Shown one piece after another: positions 47,818 through 58,634 of a stretch of DNA of 64,000 nucleotides. Origin of the DNA: Trema orientale (lineage: Eukaryota > Streptophyta > Magnoliopsida > Rosales > Cannabaceae); the NCBI GenBank assembly GCA_002914845.1, contig JXTC01000093.1, forward strand, positions 486,318 to 550,317, written 5' to 3'. Every line of letters starts with the position of its first letter. The stretch's first letter is position 1. The position numbers and the translations under genes are program-made. The notes under the pieces are model-generated. The model made no database searches and was not told the origin of the DNA. It worked only from the letters and a program-made list of their open reading frames with translations.

Positions 47818-48067
47818 GTTATTATCTGCTTTAATTTCATTTTTATTTTATTTTCATATTTTTTTTATAATTTTTAAACGACTTTTAATGGCCTAAAAAC
47901 TCAGATGTCGACACGTGTACAATTATGTGGTACTTAATAGAAAAATTTAACGGTTGCTACAAAATTTGGACGGAAGATATTATTGCTATTAGAAAAAAAG
48001 GTTGAGTATTAAAGTATAAATTTTGACTAAGAATAGATACTTTTGCCGTAATTTTCTCTAAAGTACA
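47818..48067. repeat. MULE right TIR and target duplication
   Basis: TIR 47818-48058 followed by TAAAGTACA (48059-48067). Confidence 0.85.
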
Positions 48068-48366
48068 ATGTATCTTAAAAAAATCATCTAAAATTTAAAG
48101 TTTCTCTTTATTTAATTATTATCATAGAAGAAAAAACAATAGGAATACGTGTAAAAAATGAGAAGTCCTTTCCAATTCCATATATTTACAATATGTTTGT
48201 TTTGAAAAATTACATGAAATAGGTATGTTATATTTTGGTAATTCTAAAATGAATTCTCATATAAAGTGGGGATAAATTAATCGTAAAACTATAACATGAA
48301 TTCTCATGTTTGTTTTGAAAAATTAATCGTAAAAATTACATGAAATAGGTATGTTTGTTTTGTAAT

Positions 48367-49267
48367 GAACCCATTAAATTCTCAAAACAGTGGCAATTAA
48401 TTCCAAAATATTAAGGGTTGTTAAATTATGGACAGAAATGACATGTGCTAGTTATGTGCTGCATTTTTTAGGGATATAAATAGTATTTTCTTAAATAGTA
48501 TTTTATCTAGGATGAAAATAAAAAAAATTCAAAAGACTTTGCTAAAAATAAAAAAAATTTAAAATTCAAACTTTACTAAAATTATCTCTAATTTAATTTA
48601 AATTACTCATAATTAACTAAAATCAATTAATTCGAATTTCAAAATATTCAAATTTTCTTAACACTACGTATCATTGATACTACTTATTCAACAAATTCAA
48701 TTGGTTGATACAAGTTGATTTTCTGCTACGATAAATTGATGAAACAATAGCTGGTCCAATAGCTACTTCAGCGGCTGCAATGGCTATAACAAAAATGGTT
48801 CCCTTTAATTGGTGATTATCAAAAAAATCAGAAAATATTACGAAATTCATATTAACCNCAAAACAAGTAGATGTTTGAGCATCATTGACTAACTCCTTAT
48901 CAATTTCAATATACTATAAACAACAATGCAAGGGATTCAATTGACTAGAAGTGCAGAACAGAGGAATATATTGGTAATAGATCGAATAAAAGACTTTCTA
49001 TTTTTAATTGAATTTAGTTAATTATGAGTAATTTAAATTAGATTAGAGATAATTTTAGTATAGTTTGAATTTTAAACTTTTTTTATTTTTACCAAAGTTC
49101 TTTAAATTTCTTTTTATTTTCACCCAAATAAAATACTATATAAAAAAAATACCATTTATACTCCTAAAAAATGCAGCATATAACTAGCACATATTATTTC
49201 CGTCCATAATTATTCAACCCTTAACAGTTTGGAGTTAATTGCCACTGTTTTAAGAATTTAAGGGGTT
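48367..49267. mobile_element. Large inverted-repeat structure with plastid DNA in its loop
   Basis: The left arm 48367-48634 and right arm 49012-49267 are inverted copies. Left text AACCCATTAAATTCTCAAAA then CAGTGGCAATTAATTCC; right reverse complement AACCCCTTAAATTCTTAAAA then CAGTGGCAATTAACTCC. Pairing continues through GTGCTAGTTAT, GCTGCATTTTTTAGG and AATTACTCATAATTAACTAA. The 377-bp loop contains a partial plastid ndhE. Outer ends and target duplication are not certain. Confidence 0.8.
48680..48885 (-). pseudogene. ndhE: Nuclear plastid insert: partial ndhE
   Basis: Leftward. After GATAAGGAGTTAGTC (a plastid-like leader) come two ATGs and MMLKHLLVL, then an undetermined base at 48858 and a jump to [39 protein letters not shown] and [19 protein letters not shown] with stop at 48680. 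This matches both ends of plastid NdhE, a roughly 101-aa membrane subunit of the NDH complex, with about a third of the coding region missing after residue 9 and a frame change there. Upstream sequence to about 48950 (TTGCATTGTTGTTTATAGTA) resembles the psaC-ndhE spacer. As a nuclear copy without its middle it is non-functional. Confidence 0.85.
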
Positions 49268-51547
49268 AATTGCAAAAATATTTAATTCAGGAGCTATATT
49301 ACCAATCCATGAAAAATTCAGGAGGTAATCATACCAAAAACCTTTAGACTAAAATAAAAGATGATTAGTTTTTCTTTTCAAAAAAAGTGAGAATTTGATT
49401 TGATGCTAATTTCTAGTATATAGAATACTGAAACATTAGTTAGTCAAATCAAAAGTGTCAAAATAAAATTTTATAAATTTAAAAAAAGTAATTTTTTTTC
49501 TTATATTTTTCTATGATTTTTTCTTTGTAATTGTTTTTTCTCTAAAATTCAGGTCCCAAACATAACGTGAATATTTTCTCCTTACAGATCTTTGTACGAG
49601 TATAATACGTACTATTTTAATCAATTATTGTAAACTCCTTATGCCAACTTTGCCCTGATTTGTCAAAATATAGATAAAAGACAAAACTCTCTCTCCATTG
49701 ATTGAATCAATAGCCACGTCACAACTTATGATTTTAGGACAATTCTTATACTAAAACCTCCTTTACACGCATAGTTTACGAAGTAGATGGCAGCCAAGGT
49801 CCAAAATTGCATATATGTGGACAAACACAGGCCTTGCTTATTTCAGGCATTTTTAAAATTAATTAACTATTTGTAAAACACAGAGGACTCTTCCTGTGAG
49901 ACGATTAAAGGGTCACGGGAAGTTAACGGTACAAATGAAACCACGAGAATGAGCTTCAGCAATAAGGACTGTCATCATCATGGCACGAGTATACGTGTAA
50001 ATATTTCTATCATCATCATGGCACGAGTATACGTGTAAATATTTCTATCTGACATTGTTTTTTGGGCAAAGAAAAAAAGACCAGTTGTCATGTGGCAACA
50101 GGGAATTAATTAGACACCTACCCGAATAAAGAAAAAAAAATAACGAAGACAAAGGAAATGGTGGTAGGTAGCTAAAAGAGAGAATTTAAAAACAAAATGA
50201 AGAAAAATACAATTTAGGATATTCGCGCCACGTTGATGAGCAAATTAATTAATGAAGGTTGCTAAATAGCTGTTTCGTAGCAGATCTATATTTTAAAAAA
50301 AAGAAAAAAAGGAAAAAAAAAAAAAAGCTGTTTCGTGTATCTTGTGTTGGTCTAATCCTGGTTTTTTCATCTTCCAAATTTTTCTTCAACGTGAGAAAAA
50401 ATGGAAGAGAAGAGATGGAGGTGGGTAGCTAGAAGATTTTGTTTCTTCTTTTGTTTTCTTTTTTTTTTTGTATTTGTTTTTTTTTTTCCTCTCTCTGGCA
50501 TACAACTTAGTATTAATTAGTTTATTAGTTTTGGCTAAACATATCTTGACAAATAAACGAGATGGGTTAAATTAAAGTGGCCAACGAGGTAGAGAAGGGT
50601 GGATAATACATGAAATCAGGGCCACCGCCCCACTCTTTAGTTCTGCTCCGTTTAGCCGGAAGGCCGGGATAGTACATCCCTATTACTTGACAAAAAGATT
50701 TTACTACTTAGACGGTATCATTGAGTATTATTATTATTTTTTTAAAGTCGAATTATTGAATGGAAATTAAATTGACCGTGGTAGGCTATAAAAAAAAAAA
50801 ATTGGCCCTACGCTAATATGAATTTTAAATTTTACACGTAATCAACTATAGAATCAAATAACTATCTTTCATTTTAATGTAGACGTTTGTTTCATTCAAA
50901 TGAGTGTAGTTAAATGAAAATTGTGTAATGAGCTATAATTTGAATGAGAGACATTTGAAGTAACATAAAATAGAATGTCTAATAATTAGAATGAGATACA
51001 TTAGAATAGACCATTCAAAAACACATTTTAGGTTACATTTTCATTTTAAAATATAAAAAACTCATTTTAATAGTTTAGTTGACATGATTGATAAACTATT
51101 TGAATAAAAAAATTGAATTATTAAAATAAATACTCATTTTAAAAAATTATTTGAATAAAAAATTTAAAATTATTAAAATAAACAGTCATTCTAAATGATT
51201 TTTCATTTGAATCTAAATAAGTGAAACAAAAGAAGTCTTATTCTTGTTTCTTGGAATTTGGGAAGAAGATAGCCTTTAGATCTCTTGCCCGACATAACAA
51301 CAAAAAAATAATAGAATAAGGCAAGTAGCATCTAATAAAGAGTGGCGATAAGGGTCAAGTCTATGTAAGTAGTTTTCTTTATATTCTATTGTAAGTGCTT
51401 AAATATAACAGTATAGTCTATACGGAATTAAATTTTGTAAAATAATATTAATTAAAAAATGAAAGAGAAAAAAAAAAGTAACAGACCAATCTATATATAT
51501 ATATTTCTATTATCAATAATAAAAAATTATATATATATAGATAATAG
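49268..51547. other. Intergenic AT-rich DNA
   Basis: No gene is recognised. It contains a 38-bp tandem duplication (49973-50048), several A and T runs, and weak inverted segments. A somewhat GC-richer stretch at 50600-50680 has no open frame. Confidence 0.45.
49973..50048. repeat. Exact 38-bp tandem duplication
   Basis: Two consecutive identical units (49973-50010, 50011-50048) start CATCATCATGGCACGAGTAT and contain ACGTGTAAATATTTCTAT. Confidence 0.95.
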
Positions 51548-51828
51548 TTGACAATCCAATAGGTAATTTTTTTATTTATATATAAATATTTTTTTTAACC
51601 GTTGGATTATTATTTAATGGTGATCCAACGGCTATAATAAAATATATGAAAAAATGTTTATTATTAATAGGAGGTGGCTATAGTAGACGCGCCCCCTACT
51701 GTAGACGCGCTTTTATTAATACTATTTCTCTCTTATTTTTTATTTTAAAAAAATGTACATAATAAATTATTATTAATTAAATTGATATCTATATATAAGT
51801 AAAAAAAAAAAATACCGATTGGTGGCAT
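51548..51828. repeat. MITE, GCCAATC family, copy 2, with inserted hairpin-MITE fragment
   Basis: The ends TTGACAATCCAATAGGTAAT and (reverse complement) TGCCACCAATCGGTATTTTT are TIRs matching the family at 32308. ACCGTTGGATTATTATTTAA is followed by GGTGATCCAACGGCT. At 51669-51712 GGCTATAGTAGACGCGCC and CTACTGTAGACGCGC are terminal pieces of the hairpin MITE seen at 42420 and 58468. Confidence 0.7.
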
Positions 51829-52159
51829 AAATAATATCAATCTATTATATATATATATATTTCTATTGGTATAAGAATTAATAATTTTGAGATTGTCTTA
51901 TCAATCAATTTTCTATCATCCTTCGTTTTCCAACCCATTTAATTTGAATTTCAAGGAAAAAAAAATCAAAAAACCATTTAATTTTAATTTTTTCTTTATT
52001 GGCTCCCATTTCCCTGACTCAACATGTGTCATGTGTGTGGAACTAGTCCCTGACACATTACTGTGGTGCTGGGCACCACAGGTGCTTTATAGCATTATTC
52101 TTAGTTTTGACTTTGTGAAAGCACTCATCGGCGCAGCTGATTAATGATACTGAACCCTT

Positions 52160-52407
52160 TCCTTATAAATATAGTGAACCATATTAATCCACATCCTACC
52201 ACGCGCACCCTCTAGTATGCATCGCTTACTTCTGTCTCCAACTTAAATTTTCCATTTATTATACAAAACCAGCTAAGACCACTTTCTTTTGTTATAAATA
52301 TAATGAACAACTAGTGTAGTGTATACGCATGCCACCACCCATTCTCTCGTATGTATCTCTTTCTTAGTCTCCAACTCTAAATTTTGTGTTTATAACTATA
52401 AGCCAAA
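52160..52407 (+). promoter_or_regulatory. Duplicated TATA/leader region of P450 copy B
   Basis: Two tandem copies of about 130 bp. TTATAAATATAGTGAAC at 52163 and TTATAAATATAATGAAC at 52292 are each followed by CAT(C/G)C(T)(A)CCAC ... CTCTAGTATG / CTCTCGTATG and GTCTCCAACT(T/CT)AAATTTT. The downstream TATA (52293-52300) sits about 110 bp before the ATG and is the likelier core promoter. The upstream one could start a longer leader. Function is inferred from position only. Confidence 0.7.
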
Positions 52408-55400
52408 ATGATAGTAGAGCTCTTGGCCCTATTCCTTGTCATATTCCTCCTCATCCGACCTCTCTTAACCTCCATCTTCCGAACCAACCGCCTCCCTCCA
52501 AGCCCTATCGCCTTGCCAATCATCGGCCACTTCCACCTCCTCGGCCCCATCATCCACCGCTCCTTCCAACGCCTCACCAACCGCTACGGCCCCGTCATCT
52601 CTCTCCGCCTCGGCTCCATCCCATGCATCGTCGTTTCGTCCCCGGACCTCGCACGAGAGTTCCTCAAGACAAATGAGGCCAACTTCAGCGCACACAACGC
52701 CTCCATCGCCATCGACCGCCTCACATACGCCTCGGGCGTGGCCTTCGCGCCCTACGGGCCTTACTTCAAGTTCATCAAGAAACTGACGATCAACGAGCTG
52801 CTAGGCAGCCGCCCCGTCAGCAGCTTCGCCTCGCTCCGAGCCAAAGAGCGCGACCGCTTCCTGCGGCTTCTCGCGGAGAAGTCGGAGCGTGGCGAGGCGG
52901 TTAACCTCACCGAAGAGCTGCCTAAGCTGTCCAACAACGTAGTCTCGTTGATGGTGTTGGGGACCTCGAATGACCGTGACCATGTTGACGAGGCGAGGCT
53001 AGTGATCAAAGAAGTAACGAAGGTCATTGGGGAGTTCAACTTGTCTGATTTCGTTTGGTTCTTGAGGAATGTGGATTTGCAGGGAATAAGGAAGCGGATT
53101 GAGGCCACTTTCAAGAGGTACGATGCTTTGTTGGAGAAGGTTATCTCGGATCGTGAAGAGTTGAGGAGAAGAAAGAAAATGAACAAGAAGGATAATAATG
53201 ATGATAATGTTAGTAATAACAGTAATGATGGTTTGGAGGTGAAAGATTTTCTCGATATTTTGCTTGATAATATGGAGGACGAGAATGCCGAGATCAAATT
53301 GACAAGGGCGCACATTAAGGGCATTATCGTGGTATGTTCACATTTATTTATTTTCCTTTTAATAAACTTTTGTCAGTTTCATCTTTATCATTATTATCAT
53401 TATTATTATTATTATTGTTATTATATTAGTAGTTTAAATTTCCCAAAAAAAATATTTTTTTTTCAAAAGAAACATTTATGAGGCTAACTTATTTTAATAA
53501 TTAAGGGCATTGGGCACCATATGGTAGGTGTCAGTTTTTTATCATAAGATAAAATTAATATATTAGATCTGACCTATTGTTCAATTTTTCAGTAAAAAAA
53601 CAGATAACTCATATATAGTATTTGAGATCTTAAAGTGTTCCATGCCATTACTCATCCTTTTTTTTTTATAAACGAGTGATTCAAAACTTTCAAGTAGAAA
53701 AAAGAGATAGGGTACGGAGACAAAAGTAGACCTTCGAGCCTTCTTCTAAATGGGGGTAGTGGAACTAGTTACTATAACAATAAAAAAGGAAGGAAAGAAA
53801 TAGGAACAAATTCTTGGAAAGATAAGTCGGAAAAAAAAAATAAAAAAAAAACATGAAAGGACAGCCACACATGTCCTTAACGCTGCCACCCGGCCTACTA
53901 AATTTAGACACCCGAATATCTCCTCATAAAAGTGATTTCGTTTCTTTTCCTTTATGAGTAAATTAAACAAAAAGTGGAAATTTAGTTGACAGTTGAAGTC
54001 ATTTGTCCTGAAGTCTTAAGCGAAATGACCTTAACTTCCATGTGTCACCCAAGGTTGCCACTCCTGATTAGATAGACACCACAATATATGTAAAACTTGA
54101 AAACTTAACTAAAAAAAAAACTTAACTAAATTTAAGTCAATTGTCTTAAGTCTTAATTACTAAGGGCAAAGGCTAAATGACTTTGTATGCTGTTTTTATT
54201 TTTATTTTTTTTAATAATAAGAAGGATGAGGCGATTAGTAGTAAGCCAATGAAATCCCAGTTGACAATGACACATGACCTCATCGAAGGTCCAGCCGGTA
54301 GAGGGGATTAATGTAGGCAGTCTCTGGATCTTTATATACTAATGTTATTGTTAAGTTGAGATTATGCGTTATTATTTAACAGGAGGAACACTTCTTAGAG
54401 ATTTTGGCTGTGAACATGGATGTCCACCTTTGTATGAGATTGTTCATTTGAATTTTTTTCCCTTGAAAAAGAAAAAAGAGAAAATGACACTGACATCCAT
54501 ATATATATATAGAGGACTTTTCAATGGTTATAATTTTTTTGTGACCATGAATGGATATTAAAAAAAGTAGTGATAGTATTAAATTTTTTTGATGGTAATA
54601 AATAGCATTAAATTTTTTTGGCCAACCACTAAACTAATCACCATCGTAGAATATTAGATCTAACGGTTTAAAGCATTGTAACCATCCATGAGTAAATATT
54701 ATTGTAACTATTATATATATATATATCAAAACTATAATGACATTCCTAAGGTAAAAAGTAACTATAATGACACGTAGGTCTAAATAAAGATTAAAAAAAT
54801 AATGAAGTTTTTTTTTTTTTCGAAAGGAAAAATGAATGAAGTTTCATTGCTAATATTTTAATCTAACAATTAACAAGTATCGGTGTATAGAAAATTTTAA
54901 TTTAATAAAATTTTTAACAGTCAATAATTAAGTTTTGTCAAATTAAACTATATATAGGAGGGTTTTTTGTGTAATTTTATTTATTTATTTTTTTCCATTT
55001 TGGCTTTTGGAATTTGATGGGTGTCGGTGTCTAGTGGGTATCACTCCAGTTTTGATATAAATCATATCAGTGTAGATTTGTTTTTTCAACGGAAAAAAAA
55101 AAAAAAAGAAAAGAAAAGTAAAGGGGCCCTTTATTAAATTTTAGTAGTGGGTATCGCTATCATGTTTGTGTAGTTTTTCTTTCCTAACCAAAAATAAAAA
55201 ATAAAAAAATGTAAGGGGATCCTTGATTTAATTTTAGTATTCTCATGTCTGATAAATGTACATAAGCCAGATTATAACATTTGAAAAAAAAAAAAAAAGG
55301 AAGATAGAAAAAAAGGTACATATGATAACATTATAAAACTGATATAACCAAGCAATTTTAATAAATGAGATACCTAGACGATTACTCAGATATCCTTCAC

Positions 55401-56642
55401 GCATGATCATGATTCATGATCTCAATCATCATCATCATGACGATTCACAAATTTATATATTTGAGAGCATATTAAAATGAAGTCAAGGTGTGATCGATCA
55501 TGCTTGCTATCTATGGGTTTATCACTAAAATATTGCTTATAGAATTTATTTATTTTTTATCATAACTATTTTTAGTGCACAACTTTATCATGCATATTTT
55601 TTTATAGTAAAAAGTAAGAAAGAGAAATAACATTAATAATGTACATTTTTTTATGCACATCATTTTAGCTGTTTGATCACCGTATTAGATAATGATCCAT
55701 TGGCTTAGAAAAAATACCTATACATAGATTAAAAAAAAAAAAAACCTACCGAATTGGCAACCATTTTTATTTGCCTATATATATAGTTGAAAGTATACTA
55801 GGTCATCATACTTATCCCTCTTTTATGCAAGTATAAACAGGTTTGGATATTTTTCTAGATTTCGTTGCCGATTAAACATTTTACTTTTTCCCCTAAAGTC
55901 CATATGTGTAAAATTCCATAAGCTAGAATTTGATCTTGTAACACCTTTGGCATAGGATTACTTCACAGCCGGTACAGATACTACAGCCATTACAACCGAA
56001 TGGGCTTTAGCAGAGCTCATCAACCATCCAAAGGTGCTCGAGAAAGCCCGGGAAGAGATCGATCGAGTCGTCGGAAAGAGCCGCCTAGTCAGCGAATCGG
56101 ACAGTCCAGATCTCCCGTACATTCAAGCTATTTTAAAAGAAACACTTCGGCTGCACCCGCCATTGCCTTTGCTAGAAAGGAAATGTGTGAAGGAATGCAA
56201 GATAGGAGAGTACGTGATCCCTGAAAACGCCATGCTATTCGTTAACAATTGGGCCATGGCGAGGGACCCAAAGACCTGGGAAAGCCCACTGGACTTTAGG
56301 CCCGAGAGATTCTTACAGGCTAGCAGTGAGCCGGGAGAACATAAGTTAGGCCCAATAGATGTTAAGGGACATCACTTTCAGCTTTTGCCATTTGGGTCTG
56401 GGAGGAGGATGTGCCCCGGGGTGAACTTAGCCACACAGATGTTGCCTGCACTATTAGCCAACATAATCCAGTTGTTTGATCTGACGGTGGCTGGTTCACC
56501 GGGCGGACATCTAAGGGATGGGAATGATCAAGCTGTTCTTAATATGGAAGAGGGACCGGGTTTTACTGCTCCAAGGCTTCATGAACTTGTTTGTGTCCCG
56601 GTGTCCCGATTAAGCTCACTTACTACTATTCTTGAGTCTTAA
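52408..56642 (+). CDS. CYP93B-like: CYP93B-like cytochrome P450, copy B (flavone synthase II type)
   Basis: Two exons: 52408-53331 (308 codons, donor GTATGT) and 55956-56642 (228 codons plus stop, acceptor GCATAG), 536 aa. Visible in order: N-terminal ER anchor [16 protein letters not shown], hinge [34 protein letters not shown] (the C-helix W of the family is replaced by F), a Lys/Asn-rich linker near residues 250-275, I-helix AGTDTT (313-318), K-helix ETLR (370-373), RPERF, and heme motif [10 protein letters not shown] with Cys about 461. All hallmarks needed for catalysis are present. Paralog of copy A with the same intron position; the orientation is divergent, 38 kb apart. Exon 1 is GC-rich and unlike the AT-rich surroundings. 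The likely substrate class is flavanones, in the ER; this is an inference from family resemblance. The stop is followed by weak AATAAG signals, for example near 56705. Confidence 0.9.
54505..54725. repeat. MITE-like foldback in P450 B intron
   Basis: The left ATGGTTATAATTTTTTTGTG then ACCATGAATGGAT resembles the reverse complement of the right, ATAGTTACAATAATATTTAC then TCATGGATGGTTACAAT. It is bounded by TATATATA on both sides. Confidence 0.6.
55531..55772. repeat. MITE, GCCAATC family, copy 3, in P450 B intron
   Basis: Shares with 32308-32555 the internal AAAAAGTAAGA(A/G)AGAGAAA then ACATTAAT(A/G)ATGTA, GATAATGATCCA, and the right end AATACCTATACATAG ... ACCTACCGAATTGGCAACC. The left TIR is eroded. 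Confidence 0.7.
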
Positions 56643-57160
56643 GTAATGTGTAGACCACATTTATCACCGTTTGTTCATTTGACAGAAGTCTGTTTACTTG
56701 ATGAATAAGATTGATCATGCTGCTTGTTTCTTCTTCTTAAAACAAATTAAAATTCTAAAAGGCGATGTCAATGTTTAGCACCATACATGAATTAATAAGG
56801 TGTAGATCACATTCTATTTTTAAATCTAAACATATCACCCACCTTATTTAGTGTGAAACTAAACAAAGTAGTAGTGATCTTAGAGTTTGGTTATCAATAT
56901 TTATTTTTATTTTAATTACGAAGTGAATGAATGGTTGGGCTTGATAAGGAGTATATTTGTCAATGACCTCTTAAATCTCTTCTGACATCACTTTTCCGAC
57001 TACTCCTTCAGATATGGCAGATTCTTTTCAACTCAAGCCCATATATGATTAGAACATAAAGAGATCTTCTTTGGCATTCTTTACAGGGCTTCTTACAAAA
57101 TTCTGGCCCTAAAGTACTTTAAATTGAAAAATCCCCTTTTTTTTAAAAATTTCGGATTTG
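56643..57160. other. P450 B 3' flank
   Basis: No gene. It probably includes the 3' UTR; AATAAG occurs at about 56704 and 56794. Confidence 0.45.
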
Positions 57161-57400
57161 TTTTAGAAAAATAATATTTTTAATACATATTTAGAAAAAT
57201 ACCACTTTGTTTTTCAAAACTAGTATTTTTTATTGGCACTCGACGTAACCAAATGGGTTACTGTGGGTAACCAATCTAGTTACTTGAAGTAATTAGTCAT
57301 GTTATATTAGGTAACTTGACTGGTTATTTCAAGTATCTCATCAATTAATTAAAAGTAATATTTTTCTAAATCCTTTTAAAAGTGATATTTTTCTAATTAA
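57161..57400. repeat. MITE-like foldback, second copy of 18481 family
   Basis: The left TTTTAGAAAAATAATATTTT ... TTTAGAAAAATACCACTTT pairs with the reverse complement of the right, TTAATTAGAAAAATATCACT ... TTTAGAAAAATATTACTTT. The centre has GGGTTACTGTGGGTAACC. Outer pairing (AAATTTCGGATTTG / AAATTTCCGGATTTTG) may extend the element to about 57140-57460. Confidence 0.7.
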
Positions 57401-58467
57401 AATTCAAGATTTTTGAAAAACTTTCAAAATCCGGAAATTTTCAATTTTTGAAAAAAATTACCATAAAAAGTCAAATTTCCTATTTTTTTATACCTCTATT
57501 GTGCTCTCATTTATGAATTGTCCTCAAGGTTGCAATTGTTCTTTACTCAAGAAAGCATAATAAAATTAGATCAAAATAATAAATAAAAGTGAAAAATAGA
57601 ATTATAGGGTGAAAATATATATAAGTATTACGCTCATCATATTTATATATATTCTTCGAGTTAAAGATCTGATATCACACCGTAGCCAATGGAATGAAAA
57701 AGCTGTCTGTATATTGGTGGTGTATTTGTATATTCCTACGGGTTGTTTTTCCCTTTTTTTTTTTTTTTTTTGTGGCTAGATTTATTTATTTTTTGGGTGG
57801 GGATGTTGACTGGCATGGAGTGAATGGACAGGACAGTTTTTTCGGGTGCCAAACATGTTGGAACTTCTCTAGTTTCTCTCGGTATTCCTTCCACAAGCTA
57901 AGGTATTATTTATTTAAAAAAATTCCACATTAATAACTTAAAAATTAAAATGGAGAATATAATCAAAATGCGTAAAATTTTGCTAATCAAACTGGGTTTG
58001 GAAACTTTTCAATTCGTGCTCTCGAAAGTTAGAAATGGGACTCGTACTTGATGGATGGAAGAGGCACTCGTGCAGAGAATTGAAGAGAGGGGAGGGGAAG
58101 TCGGAAATTAATGCAGTTATAATTTGGATTTGAAGATCGTTGCAACAATAATTATGGCCATGTTTAGACGTAAATTATAATTGTTTTTGGGATAAATATA
58201 TAACACGTTTTTTTGCAACTACGCGAGGTAGGTAACAACAGACCTCAAAGCGTTGCAGCTGTTTGTCGGCAAACGTTAGCGTACTGGCCCACGTCCAGTA
58301 CACAAGAAAATAAAAATAAAAAAACGGAGAAAAAATGACATAGGAAAGAGGACACGTTTGTGAACAAAGAAAAGGTGAGAAATGAGAGGTTTATGATCAG
58401 AAGTACAACGGGCATTGAGCTTGTTTTGGGCGTGTATATATTATGGCCATATATTTACGGGGAGGGA
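57401..58467. other. Intergenic DNA
   Basis: No gene is supported. It has T and A runs and a gene-flank-like segment at 58230-58330, without an open frame. Confidence 0.45.
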
Positions 58468-58634
58468 GGGCTACACTAGGGGCGCCCTTACGTAGGGCCA
58501 CTCTTTATACACCATTTGATGGGAATCTGTGGGGAATAACGAGAATCTGTGGAGAATCTGTTTATACACAGATTCCTATCAAACGGTGTATGGACAAAGT
58601 CCTACGCAGGGACGCTCCTACTGTAGACGCGCCC
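58468..58634. repeat. Hairpin MITE, copy 2
   Basis: Same layout as 42420-42596: GGGCTACACTAGGGGCGCCC, ACGTAGGGCC, GATGGGAATCTGTGGGGAAT on the left; ACAGATTCCTATCAAACGGT, CCTACGCAGGGACGC, CTACTGTAGACGCGCCC on the right. Confidence 0.88.

Larger units (their letters stand above)
42841..48058 (-). mobile_element. Mutator-like element (MULE), 5.2 kb
   Basis: Both ends start GAGAAAAT. Terminal inverted repeats run about 230-240 bp (42841-43072 and 47818-48058), sharing for example TTCTTAGTCAAAATTTATAC, ATAATTGTACACGT and AATTAAAGCAGATAAT. The flanks TAAAGTATA (42832-42840) and TAAAGTACA (48059-48067) are a 9-bp target duplication with one mismatch, the length expected for MULEs. It contains a broken leftward transposase and a rightward GRF-like gene near the left TIR. 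Confidence 0.9.

Noticed and set aside
52465..53324. Leftward frames over P450 copy B exon 1, up to 187 codons
   Set aside because: Antisense shadows of a clear P450 exon.
7215..56642. Identification of the P450s as isoflavone synthase (CYP93C)
   Set aside because: The heme and C-terminal segments resemble CYP93C too, but the N-terminal half ([34 protein letters not shown]) fits flavone-synthase-II-type CYP93B better.
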